This document shows positions 34,346 to 43,689 of a stretch of 64,000 nucleotides of DNA, piece by piece (the first letter of the stretch is position 1; each line of letters begins with the position of its first letter). The notes beneath the pieces were generated by a model. The model was given only the letters and a program-made list of their open reading frames with translations. It ran no database searches and was not told the origin of the DNA. The DNA is from Bacillota bacterium (lineage in GTDB: Bacteria > Bacillota_I > Bacilli_A > Acholeplasmatales > Acholeplasmataceae), in NCBI GenBank assembly GCA_018817915.1, contig JAHISX010000084.1, positions 1 through 64,000 on the forward strand. Reading direction: 5' to 3'. The position numbers and the translations under genes were made by a program.

Positions 34346-35560
34346 ATGGAACGATTAATTGAAAGATTTATTAAATATGTTAAGGTCGATACACAATCAG
34401 ATCACGATTCAACGACATTCCCATCAACTGAAAAACAAAAGGATTTAAGTAGAATATTATTAGAAGAATTAAAAGGTATGGGTTTACCAGCATTTTTAGA
34501 TGATTATGGGTACGTATACGCGAAGATCAATAAGAATAAGGAAGGCGCGTACGCGATAGGGTTTGTCGCACATGTAGATACTTCTCCTGATGCACCGGGT
34601 AAAGATGTTCATCCTAGAATCATTAAAAAGTATGATGGATCAGAAATCAAACTGAATGATAAGATATCCATGAATCCAGTTGCATTCCCTAGTTTAAAGC
34701 GTGTTATCGGTGATGATATCATTGTCACTGATGGCAATACATTATTAGGTGCTGATGATAAATGTGGCGTAGCTGAAATTATGGAACTTGCACAATATTT
34801 TGTTGCTCACCCCGAAGAAAAGCACGGAGACATTTATATTTGTTTCACTCCAGATGAAGAAATCGGTAATGGTGCTAACCATTTCGATTATGATTATTTC
34901 AAAGCTGATTTTGCTTACACCGCTGATGGTAGTGAAGTTGGTGGAATTGAATATGAGAATTTCAATGCTGCAGGAGTAAACCTTTCCTTCATCGGAAAGA
35001 GTATTCATCCGGGTTCAGCTAAAAACAAGCTGATCAACGCACTACATTTAGCTATGGAATTTCATGATATGCTTCCTAAATTTAAAAATCCCGCATATAC
35101 AGAAAATTATGAAGGATTCAATCACTTAACAAATTTAAAAGGTGAAGTTGAACAAGCGCATGCACACTATATCATTAGAAATCATGATATGAATCTATTT
35201 AATGAACAAAAGAAAGAATTTGAAGTCATTAAAGACTATATGAATGAAAAGTATGGATATCAAGCAGTTGAATTAACAATCACAGATAGTTACTTCAATA
35301 TGTATGAAGTCCTAAAAGATCATATGTATGTCATCGATATTGCTAAGCAAGCGATTATCAATGCTGGGCTCACCCCTCAAGCAGAACCCATTCGTGGTGG
35401 TACTGATGGGGCAAGACTAACTTATGAAGGTTTGTTGTGTCCTAATTTAGGTACTGGTGGATACCAATTCCATGGACGCTTGGAATTTGCATCCATCCAG
35501 CAGATGGAAAAAGCAGTCCAAGTCTTAATTGAAATTGTAAAATTAGGATCAAATAAATAA
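34346..35560 (+). CDS. pepT: peptidase T (tripeptide aminopeptidase)
   Basis: M20B zinc aminopeptidase of 404 residues that removes the N-terminal residue of tripeptides. Metal and catalytic motifs are HVDTSPD, GADDKCGVAEI, TPDEEIGNG, TADGSEVGGIEYENF and the C-terminal GGTDGARLTYEGL. ATG 34346 matches the family start (MERLIERFIKYVKVDTQS), although ATG 34337 is closer to AAGGAGG and is possible. Monocistronic, ending in a strong bidirectional terminator. Confidence 0.96.
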   Translation: MERLIERFIKYVKVDTQSDHDSTTFPSTEKQKDLSRILLEELKGMGLPAFLDDYGYVYAKINKNKEGAYAIGFVAHVDTSPDAPGKDVHPRIIKKYDGSEIKLNDKISMNPVAFPSLKRVIGDDIIVTDGNTLLGADDKCGVAEIMELAQYFVAHPEEKHGDIYICFTPDEEIGNGANHFDYDYFKADFAYTADGSEVGGIEYENFNAAGVNLSFIGKSIHPGSAKNKLINALHLAMEFHDMLPKFKNPAYTENYEGFNHLTNLKGEVEQAHAHYIIRNHDMNLFNEQKKEFEVIKDYMNEKYGYQAVELTITDSYFNMYEVLKDHMYVIDIAKQAIINAGLTPQAEPIRGGTDGARLTYEGLLCPNLGTGGYQFHGRLEFASIQQMEKAVQVLIEIVKLGSNK

Positions 35561-35562
35561 AA

Positions 35563-35608
35563 GAAAAAGAATTCAGCTTGCTAGGCAAGTTAACTGAATT
35601 CTTTTTTT
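35563..35608. terminator. strong bidirectional terminator
   Basis: AAAAAGAATTCAG pairs with CTGAATTCTTTTT, and the interior adds CTTGC/GCAAG. It ends pepT and the convergent 90-residue membrane gene. Confidence 0.85.
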
Positions 35609-35879
35609 AGTCATACAAACTAAATAAGGGAAAAATGACAATACCTAGATACAAAGTTACCTTCATATAAGTTGCAAAATCTTTAAACGGCCTTTTAAAT
35701 ATCTTTTCTGTCCAAAGTATGCAAACATAATCAAATGCTAATAAAACAAAAGACAATACTGAAAATATGATTTTTCTATCGAGTATTTCTAGTACATTAG
35801 GGTTTGAATAAGAAATGATATTTACACTGATATAGAGGATTAACCCAAATCCTAAATAGGTATATTTTAAGATTGCCAT
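35607..35879 (-). CDS. small three-TM membrane protein
   Basis: 90 residues with hydrophobic segments at about 4-24, 37-57 and 71-87. It overlaps the end of the Sel1-repeat gene by 13 bases, so it is translationally coupled and probably made with that protein. No family recognised. Confidence 0.65.
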   Translation of the reverse strand: MAILKYTYLGFGLILYISVNIISYSNPNVLEILDRKIIFSVLSFVLLAFDYVCILWTEKIFKRPFKDFATYMKVTLYLGIVIFPLFSLYD

Positions 35880-37129
35880 TGTGATTTTTGTAGTTTCTCG
35901 TAATTATTGATTGAGAACATCAACTTAACAGCGATTTCTAATCCTTGTGCTGCAGCTTTTTCCCATAGTTCTTTCGCTTTAGCTTCATCTTTTTCGACAA
36001 TAGCACCTTCAAAATAGATCATACCCAAATTATATTGTGCAATTGCTAAATTAGCGTTAGCAGATTTTTCATACCAATAGAATGCTTTACTCATGTTTTG
36101 TGGAACCCCATCACCCTTTTGATACATAACAGCTAAATTATATTGCGCATGAGGATGTTCAAGATCTGCTGCTTGTTCTAAAAGTCTTGCAACCAATGCA
36201 AAATCTTTATCTTCGTGTTTAATTAAAAGCATTGCTAAATGATATAAAGCATTCTTATCTTTCTTTAAAGCTGCTTTTTCATACCATAAAACTGCTTGAT
36301 CAATATTTTGAGCAACACCTTTACCATTCTGATAATATAAGCCAACATAGTATTCTGCTTCTGTATGTCCTTGTTTGGCAGCAACCATAAACCATTCAAA
36401 TGCTTTAAGTGGATATTTAGGTTCCTTTTCATGGTAGTAGAGTCCTAAAGTGAATGCAGCAAGACCATATTGCTGGCTAGCAGCTCTTTCTAGATAGATT
36501 TCAGCAGTTGACCACTGTTGTTCTTCAAGTGCATTAACAGCCAATGCATACTGTGCATATGGATGATCTTGCTTAGCAGCAAGTTCATAATAGTGCTTTG
36601 CACTTTCTGCTTGCTTCTCATCGTGACCAATTGTTTCATAGATCATACCGAGCATGTATTGAGAATCACTGTATCCAAGTTCAGAAGCTTTTAAAAACCA
36701 TTCAATGGCTTTAAATATATAGCGTTGAACATTAAATCCATAATAATAGTAAGTTCCTAAAATGTGAATACTGACTGGATCTTTCTTTTCAGCTTCCATG
36801 AGTAAGATTTCATAGTTCTTTTTAAAATATTCTTTAGCTGCTTCTTCATCTTTATCAACACCAGTGCCTGTATGCAACATCAATCCAATAGCATATCCAC
36901 ATTTCGCACTACCTAAAGATGCACCTTTGCGATAATGATCCATCGCCAAATTGTAATCAATAGAAACGCCATCGCCTAAACCATAAAAACGGCCTAGGAA
37001 ATAGTAAGCATCTGCATGTCCTTGATTAGCAGCTAGATTGAAATGTTCAATCGCAACCATGATATTTTTTTTAGGTGTATTCAAGACGTAATTGGATAAA
37101 CCTGCTTGATAATTTGTATTTGCATTCAT
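35867..37129 (-). CDS. Sel1-repeat (TPR-like) protein
   Basis: 420 residues almost entirely of ~36-residue Sel1 repeats (about eleven), each with the A-x-Y-x-L-G-x-x-Y / G-x-G-V / A-x-x-W-Y-x-K-A-A pattern, e.g. AEYYVGLYYQNGKGVAQNIDQAVLWYEKAA. No signal peptide, so probably cytoplasmic. Sel1 proteins scaffold protein complexes; the partner may be the overlapping membrane protein. Several units are diverged. Confidence 0.92.
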   Translation of the reverse strand: MNANTNYQAGLSNYVLNTPKKNIMVAIEHFNLAANQGHADAYYFLGRFYGLGDGVSIDYNLAMDHYRKGASLGSAKCGYAIGLMLHTGTGVDKDEEAAKEYFKKNYEILLMEAEKKDPVSIHILGTYYYYGFNVQRYIFKAIEWFLKASELGYSDSQYMLGMIYETIGHDEKQAESAKHYYELAAKQDHPYAQYALAVNALEEQQWSTAEIYLERAASQQYGLAAFTLGLYYHEKEPKYPLKAFEWFMVAAKQGHTEAEYYVGLYYQNGKGVAQNIDQAVLWYEKAALKKDKNALYHLAMLLIKHEDKDFALVARLLEQAADLEHPHAQYNLAVMYQKGDGVPQNMSKAFYWYEKSANANLAIAQYNLGMIYFEGAIVEKDEAKAKELWEKAAAQGLEIAVKLMFSINNYEKLQKSQWQS

Positions 37130-37186
37130 ATAATCAACTCCAATACTATGATAACATAAAGCAACTTTTTATTCATGCAAAAAGAA

Positions 37187-37204
37187 AGCCACTAATTAGT
37201 GGCT
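37187..37204. terminator. palindromic terminator
   Basis: AGCCACTAATTAGTGGCT is perfectly palindromic; on the minus strand it is followed by TTCTTTTTG, ending the zinc-ribbon membrane gene. Confidence 0.65.
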
Positions 37205-37210
37205 ATCGTT

Positions 37211-38104
37211 TTATTTAAATGCTTCTAAATCTTTTTTAATCTTCCCATGTGTTTGGTTGTAGATGCTTCTAAATGAAATTAGGATACCTATCGCAACAAA
37301 TACTAGACTCATAATTAAATTTGAAGTGAATCCTAATTCTGGATCACTAATCACTTCTTGAAATGGTACTCCAGTTGTAGTTGCAAATGAAGAATAAAGT
37401 AAATACATGTAGCCTGGTGCTACAATTGCTGAAAAGATGGCGATAACAATCGGAACATAGGAAGCTTTTGGTCCACCACCAAGCTTATAACCATAAAATG
37501 ATGCTAAAGGAATTAAAGCATAAAGCAATCCAACAAAGTATCCGAAATCAAAGACAATCGCTGCAGGAATCAGTCCAACGACTGCACCAATGAAAGCAAG
37601 GATTAAACTTTTAATTAAATGCTTCGTCGATTTAGCTTCACTTTGAATGTAGGTATCTGCTTTTTCAACAAATGATTTAACACAAGCAGCATGTACACCT
37701 ACTTTTACACCTTTAATGATTTTATATGTGTCAACATCATCTAATCCACAAAATGGACAGTGCTCAAGGTTATTCAACCCTTCTTCATTAAATACTGTAG
37801 TTAATTTGTTCAACAAAGCATAATATTTATCGTTTGCTTTTTTTGATTTGAGTGGTTGAACTATTGCGTTATCAATGAGTCCAACTGATTCGATTCTAGG
37901 AATAGGGAATCCACTGACTTTACGAATTTTAACAAATGTTTCTTTAGATATCTTTTTATCAAATGCGAAAATTAAGCAAAACTGTTTGATTAAAGGATCA
38001 TAGCGATACTCAATAATTGAATAGTGATATCCTTCATTTTTCCCGGTGCAAGCACCATCTGTAACACTCAGCCCATAAGCAAGAGCTATTTTATCCAAAT
38101 TCAT
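37211..38104 (-). CDS. zinc-ribbon membrane protein of unknown function
   Basis: 297 residues. The soluble N-terminal half (1-150) holds a CPFCG pair (Cys116/Cys119) and a following HAAC (His138/Cys141), which together suit a zinc ribbon. Four TM segments follow at about 162-183, 186-205, 215-236 and 259-280. The order soluble domain, zinc site, TM bundle is unusual. GGAGGG precedes the ATG. Family not recognised. Confidence 0.75.
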   Translation of the reverse strand: MNLDKIALAYGLSVTDGACTGKNEGYHYSIIEYRYDPLIKQFCLIFAFDKKISKETFVKIRKVSGFPIPRIESVGLIDNAIVQPLKSKKANDKYYALLNKLTTVFNEEGLNNLEHCPFCGLDDVDTYKIIKGVKVGVHAACVKSFVEKADTYIQSEAKSTKHLIKSLILAFIGAVVGLIPAAIVFDFGYFVGLLYALIPLASFYGYKLGGGPKASYVPIVIAIFSAIVAPGYMYLLYSSFATTTGVPFQEVISDPELGFTSNLIMSLVFVAIGILISFRSIYNQTHGKIKKDLEAFK

Positions 38105-38201
38105 TTTTTCCCTCCATAATGATACATCTTGTTTTTATGATAGCAAATTCATCATGAATAAACAATCACATTTTATATTTTTTCTATATTTATCAAGAAA
38201 A

Positions 38202-38221
38202 AAGACCACTTATGTGGTCTT
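38202..38221 (-). terminator. terminator of the serine hydrolase gene
   Basis: AAGACCAC-ATAA-GTGGTCTT followed by TTTTCTTG on the minus strand. Confidence 0.8.
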
Positions 38222-38239
38222 AAATGTCTTTTTAAATGA

Positions 38240-39241
38240 CTATGACAGTAGTATATCTTCCATTTTTGAGTGAGCATCATTAAAATTATTTCTGTCATTG
38301 ATATTTGTGATTATAATACATAACAATTCATCTTCTGGATAATATGCCAAAATGGATCTTACGCCTGGTCCACCACCTGTATGATAGTTTTTATGTCTAT
38401 CTTTACCGCAAATTTCTGCTTGAGCTAAAAATAAGCCAAATCCATAATGTGTTTGTTCGTTTATAACAACTTGATTCGTATTCATTAAATCAAAACTTTC
38501 CTTTGTGAGGATTTGATGATTGAGCAAACCTCTTTGAAATAAAAACAAGTCTTCTGCTGTAGAGTATAATCCACCACCACCTCCAGCAATTCGCATATCA
38601 AAGAAGTCACCATTTCTGATTTGACCTTTTTCTACTTCATAAGTTTTAGCTCTACCTTTAATGATTGGCCGATAAAAATCAAGACCTGAGTTTCCCATCT
38701 TAAGCGGTTCGAATATATGTTTCTTTAAATACTGTTCATAAGTAAATCCAGTTACTTTTTCTATGATGTAACTTAATAATAAATAGCCAGATACAGAATA
38801 TTCATAATCTGTTCCAGGTGTAAATCGAAGTGGTTCATGTTTAAATAAATCAATTAATTTTTCTGAGAATGAGGTTGCATGTTCAACTTCATAAAAGTCA
38901 GCTTCTAATTCAAAATTACTGATGCCAGAAGTATGTGTTAGCAATTGGTAGATTGTAATTTGTTCGCCATTCGGATAATCTGGAAAGAACTGAATCAACC
39001 GGTCTTCAAGATTAAGTGTCTTTTTTTCTATTAATTGTAAGATAGCAACAGCAGTAATCATTTTTGTAATCGAGGCAATTCTTAGTTTCGTTTGAACTTG
39101 CATGGGTACATCAAGTTCAAAATCAGCAAATCCATATGCTTTTGACAACAAGATATCAGACTGATGGGCAATAAGTACAGTACCATTAAATTTGGTATTA
39201 ACCAGCATCTGATCAACAAGATTGATTTTATTTTCAAACAC
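38240..39241 (-). CDS. beta-lactamase-family serine hydrolase
   Basis: Class C beta-lactamase/D-Ala carboxypeptidase-like esterase of 333 residues. The S57-I-T-K60 tetrad is the nucleophile motif, YSVSGY stands in for YxN, and HTGGGPG replaces KTG. GTG 39241 is the likely start, eight bases after AGGAG; an earlier in-frame GTG lies inside that site. No signal peptide, so probably cytoplasmic. The substrate may be an ester or peptide rather than cell-wall material. Confidence 0.88.
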   Translation of the reverse strand: MFENKINLVDQMLVNTKFNGTVLIAHQSDILLSKAYGFADFELDVPMQVQTKLRIASITKMITAVAILQLIEKKTLNLEDRLIQFFPDYPNGEQITIYQLLTHTSGISNFELEADFYEVEHATSFSEKLIDLFKHEPLRFTPGTDYEYSVSGYLLLSYIIEKVTGFTYEQYLKKHIFEPLKMGNSGLDFYRPIIKGRAKTYEVEKGQIRNGDFFDMRIAGGGGGLYSTAEDLFLFQRGLLNHQILTKESFDLMNTNQVVINEQTHYGFGLFLAQAEICGKDRHKNYHTGGGPGVRSILAYYPEDELLCIIITNINDRNNFNDAHSKMEDILLS

Positions 39242-39351
39242 AAAAATCACTCCTTTTATTCAATTCTATGACTAAACACGATATCATTCCATTTTATTTT
39301 AACATATCACAATCTAAAAATTGTCTTTGCATATGTAATATTAAATAAAAA

Positions 39352-39368
39352 AGAGGATCTAGTCCTCT
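39352..39368 (-). terminator. terminator overlapping the uvrB stop codon
   Basis: AGAGGA-CTAGA-TCCTCT followed by TTTTTT on the minus strand; the loop contains the TAG stop of uvrB. Confidence 0.75.
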
Positions 39369-41314
39369 GATTTTAATTCAAATAATAAATCTCTAAGTTC
39401 TGCAGCTTTTTCAAAGTTAAGGCTCTTCGCAGCATCTTTCATTTCAGCTTCGATCGACTTTAACATCTTATCTCTATCTTTTTTAGATAGCTTGGTATAA
39501 TCTTTTTCTTCTGCAATCAAATCTTCTTTTAAGCTTATCTTGTCTCTAATATCTTTTTGAATAGACACGGGAACAACATGATTCAGTTCATTGAAATCCA
39601 TTTGAAGCTTTCTTCTGCGATTGGTTTCATTAATTGCATAATCCATTGCTGCAGATATGTTATCTGCATACATGATGACACGACCATTTTGATTTCTTGC
39701 TGCTCTACCGATGGTTTGGACTAAGCTGCGTTCACTTCTTAAGAAACCCTGTTTGTCAGCATCTAGTATAGCAACTAAAGATACTTCAGGTAAGTCTAGT
39801 CCTTCTCTTAATAAGTTGATTCCAATTAAGACATCATACTTTCCTAATCTTAGGTCTCTTAAGATTGTAATACGTTCTAATGATTTGATTTCACTGTGTA
39901 AATAAGCCACTTTGACACCTAACTGCTTGAAATATGCTGTTAAATCTTCGCTCATGCGAATGGTCAGTGTCGTAACTAAGACACGTTCGTTAACGGCAAC
40001 TCTTTTTTTAATTTCAAAGAACAAGTCATCCATCTGACCTTTGCCAGATCTAACTTCAATGACAGGGTCTAAAAGATAAGTAGGTCTAATGATTTGCTCA
40101 ATGACTGGAATGTTTTTCCCTAGTTCATAAGGACCTGGAGTAGCTGATAGATAAATGACGTTTTTCATTTTGTTTTCAAATTCATCGAATTGAAGTGGTC
40201 TATTATCTAATGCGCTTGGTAATCTAAAACCATGATCAACTAATGTCTGTTTTCTGGATCGATCACCAAAGTACATTCCTCTGACTTGAGGAATCGTGAC
40301 ATGAGATTCATCAATGATTAATAAAAAATCATCTCCAAAGAAATCCATAAGTGTCGCAGGTGTTTCTCCTGCTTCACGAAGCACTAAATGTCTGGAGTAG
40401 TTTTCAATACCGCTACAAATCCCAATTTCTTCTAGCATTTCCATATCATATCTAGTACGCTGTTCAATTCTTTGTGCTTCTAAAAGGAGATTTTCTCCTT
40501 TGAAATATGCGATTTGTTCTTGTAGTTCGTTTTTAATGCGACGAATGGATTCCTTGAGTTTATCTTTATTCGTCATAAAATGCGTTGCTGGAAATATTGT
40601 AGCAAACGTTAAGGATTCAAGTGCTTGACCCGTCAAGACATCAAATCTCTTAATCTCATCGATTTCATCACCAAAAAATGAAATACGAATACCTTGTGCT
40701 CTTTCATATGCAGGAATGACTTCAATGGAGTCACCACGTACTCTAAAAGTTCCACGATGGAAATCAATATCATTTCTTTGATATGTTTGTTCGACCAGCT
40801 TATTGATGAGATGATCTCTACCATAAGAATCACCTAAACGAATGAATATCATCGAGTTTTTATAATCGTCTGGATCACCAATACCATAAATACATGAAAC
40901 AGATGCGACAACAATCACATCATCATTTTCTAAGAGTGAAGATGTTGCACTATGTCTCATCTCATCAATTTCATCATTGATCGATGAATCTTTTTCAATA
41001 TAAGTATCTGTTGATACGACATAAGCTTCAGGTTGAAAATAATCATAATATGAAATAAAATATTCAACGCGATTATGAGGAAAAAAAGCTTTAAGTTCGC
41101 CATAAAGTTGACCAGCTAAGGTCTTATTAGGGGCTAAAATCAAAGTCTTCTTTTGAATGTGCTCAACAATGTTTGCTATTGTAAATGTTTTACCTGTGCC
41201 TGTTGCACCTAAAAGAACCTGCTCTTTGACACCATTAAAAATATTTTCTTTTAATGTTTCAATAGCTTTAATTTGGTCACCTTTGGGTGTGAAAGGGGCT
41301 TTTAAATCGAACAT
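39359..41314 (-). CDS. uvrB: excinuclease ABC subunit B
   Basis: DNA-damage verifying subunit of nucleotide excision repair, 651 residues. Walker [10 protein letters not shown], beta-hairpin [25 protein letters not shown], helicase motifs [15 protein letters not shown], and the C-terminal UVR domain ([13 protein letters not shown]) for UvrC. uvrA is not next to it here. Starts 12 bases after the Na/Pi gene. Confidence 0.97.
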   Translation of the reverse strand: MFDLKAPFTPKGDQIKAIETLKENIFNGVKEQVLLGATGTGKTFTIANIVEHIQKKTLILAPNKTLAGQLYGELKAFFPHNRVEYFISYYDYFQPEAYVVSTDTYIEKDSSINDEIDEMRHSATSSLLENDDVIVVASVSCIYGIGDPDDYKNSMIFIRLGDSYGRDHLINKLVEQTYQRNDIDFHRGTFRVRGDSIEVIPAYERAQGIRISFFGDEIDEIKRFDVLTGQALESLTFATIFPATHFMTNKDKLKESIRRIKNELQEQIAYFKGENLLLEAQRIEQRTRYDMEMLEEIGICSGIENYSRHLVLREAGETPATLMDFFGDDFLLIIDESHVTIPQVRGMYFGDRSRKQTLVDHGFRLPSALDNRPLQFDEFENKMKNVIYLSATPGPYELGKNIPVIEQIIRPTYLLDPVIEVRSGKGQMDDLFFEIKKRVAVNERVLVTTLTIRMSEDLTAYFKQLGVKVAYLHSEIKSLERITILRDLRLGKYDVLIGINLLREGLDLPEVSLVAILDADKQGFLRSERSLVQTIGRAARNQNGRVIMYADNISAAMDYAINETNRRRKLQMDFNELNHVVPVSIQKDIRDKISLKEDLIAEEKDYTKLSKKDRDKMLKSIEAEMKDAAKSLNFEKAAELRDLLFELKSED

Positions 41315-41326
41315 TTAAATCTCCTT

Positions 41327-43030
41327 TTAAATATCTTTATCTATTTCGTGAGGTTTTGGTACTAAAACACTTTGAGGAATATAGAGTGGTTCAATAACTG
41401 AACTCGCTATGTTCATCAAATGGTCACCAATGCGTTCTAAATTAGATAAAATATCTGGGTAATTGGCAGCAACAATAAATGTTACTTCACCATTCTTTAA
41501 TCTTTCAATATAACGATATCTAAATCTTTCTTCAAGTTCATCAACAACATCTTCGTTTTCAACAACACGTCTTGCTACAATTGGATCGATATTCGCAAAG
41601 CTTTCTAATGTATCATTAAGCATTTGTTCTAATACATCATACAAAGCATTTAAATCATTAGATCCTTCACCAGATAATAATTGTGACTCACCATATCTTT
41701 CGTGGAAGAATTGAACAATATTTGTTAAATGATCTCCGATACGTTCGAAATCCTTTATCGTATCTAAGTCTCTTGATAATTTTTTTGAATCATTGGCATC
41801 AAGACCTGCTTGAGCTATTTTGATTAAGTAGTCATGGATCTTTTGATCATATGTATCAATCATCATTTCCAATGTATATGCTTCTTCTACCATTTTAGAA
41901 TTTTCTTTAAAACTATATGCTCTAGCTATTGCAAAGTAATCTTTAACAATAGATCCTGTATAGAGTAAAGCTTTTCTAACGAACTCTAAAGCTAAAGAAG
42001 GTGATTCGTGAATTAATTTTTCATCGAACATATCTTCAGGGATCTGATTATTGCCCTTATCTTTAACAATTAATTTTGCGGTTTTAATCATTGGTTTGAT
42101 AAACCAGAACAAAATAAATGTCATGGTTATATTTTGAATCGCATGTGCAATTGCGATTGTAATCATTGAGAACGGTTTTAGGAATCTATTTTCGAACCAT
42201 TGAATGAGTGATTCATAAGGTAAAAGAATAGCAAGGAAGAATACAGCACTAATCAAATTAAACATCACGTGAATAACTGCTGCTCTTTTACTTTCAACAT
42301 TACCACCAATGGATGCGAGAAATGCTGTAATGGTTGTACCAATGTTTGCACCTAATAAAATAGGAACTGCACCTGATAATGTAATGGACTGAATGCCTTC
42401 GGCATTAAGTGCATAAAGTTTTTCCAAAACCCCAATAGCTGCTGAAGAAGATTGAATGATTGCAGTAAATAAAGTCCCAAATAAAGTGCCTAAAAACCAG
42501 TTTTGCGAGAATGTTTGAAACATTGTTTCTGCTGTTTGAGTTGCTGCTAAAGGTTTAAGTCCTGATGACATTGTATTAAGCCCAACAAACAACATACCTA
42601 ATCCAAGAAGAACACCACCATAATGATTGATTTTATTCTTCTTAATAAAAGACATAATCACGCCAACAAATATAAAGGCTAATCCATAATCAGCAATAGG
42701 AAGACCAATAATGAATGCTGTGACGGTTGTTCCTATATTTGCACCCATAATAATACCAACAGATTGTGGCAAAGTCATGAGTCCTGCTCTGAGTAGACCA
42801 ATCATTAAAGCTGTTGTTCCAGAAGATGATTGGATGAGAAGGGTCAAAAATAAACCAACAAGTATCCCTTTCAAAGGTGTATTTGTTGTTTTTTCAATGA
42901 TTGATTTCAATCGGTTACCAGCTGCTGCTTTTAAAGAATCACTCATGAGAGTTATCCCAAAAATAAACAGTGCTAGTCCCCCAAAAACATACATTAAGTT
43001 ATCACTGAAGGTTGCTGCGGCGATGATCAT
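41327..43030 (-). CDS. Na/Pi cotransporter family protein with PhoU-like tail
   Basis: 567 residues. Two inverted Na_Pi repeats carry QSSSGTTALMIGLL (first half) and QSSSAAIGVLEKL (second half), with about nine TM segments to residue 330. The C-terminal 200 residues form a PhoU-like helical domain (DFERIGDHLTNIVQF and NLERIGDHLMNIASS). Imports phosphate with sodium. ATG 43030 follows AGGAGG by six bases; the open frame extends further without a site. Followed by uvrB. Confidence 0.93.
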   Translation of the reverse strand: MIIAAATFSDNLMYVFGGLALFIFGITLMSDSLKAAAGNRLKSIIEKTTNTPLKGILVGLFLTLLIQSSSGTTALMIGLLRAGLMTLPQSVGIIMGANIGTTVTAFIIGLPIADYGLAFIFVGVIMSFIKKNKINHYGGVLLGLGMLFVGLNTMSSGLKPLAATQTAETMFQTFSQNWFLGTLFGTLFTAIIQSSSAAIGVLEKLYALNAEGIQSITLSGAVPILLGANIGTTITAFLASIGGNVESKRAAVIHVMFNLISAVFFLAILLPYESLIQWFENRFLKPFSMITIAIAHAIQNITMTFILFWFIKPMIKTAKLIVKDKGNNQIPEDMFDEKLIHESPSLALEFVRKALLYTGSIVKDYFAIARAYSFKENSKMVEEAYTLEMMIDTYDQKIHDYLIKIAQAGLDANDSKKLSRDLDTIKDFERIGDHLTNIVQFFHERYGESQLLSGEGSNDLNALYDVLEQMLNDTLESFANIDPIVARRVVENEDVVDELEERFRYRYIERLKNGEVTFIVAANYPDILSNLERIGDHLMNIASSVIEPLYIPQSVLVPKPHEIDKDI

Positions 43031-43094
43031 TAATATCCTCCTAGTATGGTAATTATGTTGCTTTAAGTTGAAAGAATTTCTTTCGATGTTTTCA

Positions 43095-43117
43095 TGAAAA
43101 AAGCATCCAATGATGCT
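43095..43117 (-). terminator. terminator between the marR and Na/Pi genes
   Basis: AGCATC-ATTG-GATGCT followed by TTTTTTC on the minus strand, a second terminator after the ABC/marR operon. Confidence 0.65.
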
Positions 43118-43227
43118 CAATCTAGATGTTTATTCACCGAAGTTCTACAAGTCCAATCGTATTATATCATAATTTTATGGTTTCAAAAGCACGTGTAAAG
43201 AATAAAACGTTTTCTTGTAAAGAAAAA

Positions 43228-43251
43228 GGAATGTTATCCTATAAACATCCC
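43228..43251 (-). terminator. terminator of the ABC-ABC-marR operon
   Basis: GGGATGTT-TATAGGAT-AACATTCC followed by TTTTTC on the minus strand, ten bases after the marR stop. Confidence 0.7.
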
Positions 43252-43260
43252 TTGTTTGAA

Positions 43261-43680
43261 TTATTCTATTGCATCATAAAGTTTGGTTAAAATATTTTTA
43301 AGTTGATCCAATTCATCCTTACTAAGTGTTTCAAACACCTGCTGATGCATCTTAGTACCTTCAGCTTTAAAGGCTTGAGCAATTTCTAAACCTCTTTGAG
43401 TTAGCTTAAACTTATTTTTATACTTATTGATGTCTTCTTTCTCAACAATACCCTTTTCAACAAGTTCTTTTAATGATCTTGAAGTATGTGCTTTATCCAA
43501 AAAAGATTTTTCTGTGAGCTCATGCTGTGTCATACCATCTTTATTGGTATTGAGCATCATAATATAAGGCATATGTGCTTTGCTGATTTGGTATAAATCC
43601 ATAATCTTTTGATGCTGTTCCATCATCTTTTTTTGTAAGGCAGAAAACAACATAGGTAAAAGTGACATATCATGATTCAT
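43261..43680 (-). CDS. MarR-family regulator of the ABC exporter
   Basis: 139 residues. The winged helix has GMTQHELTEKSFLDKAHTSRSLKELVEKGIVEKE and KNKFKLTQRGLEIAQAF. Last gene of the operon, nine bases after the second ABC half. A perfect palindrome covers the operon promoter (47346-47375), so it probably represses its own operon and is released by an exported compound. Confidence 0.88.
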   Translation of the reverse strand: MNHDMSLLPMLFSALQKKMMEQHQKIMDLYQISKAHMPYIMMLNTNKDGMTQHELTEKSFLDKAHTSRSLKELVEKGIVEKEDINKYKNKFKLTQRGLEIAQAFKAEGTKMHQQVFETLSKDELDQLKNILTKLYDAIE

Positions 43681-43689
43681 TGTGTTGAC

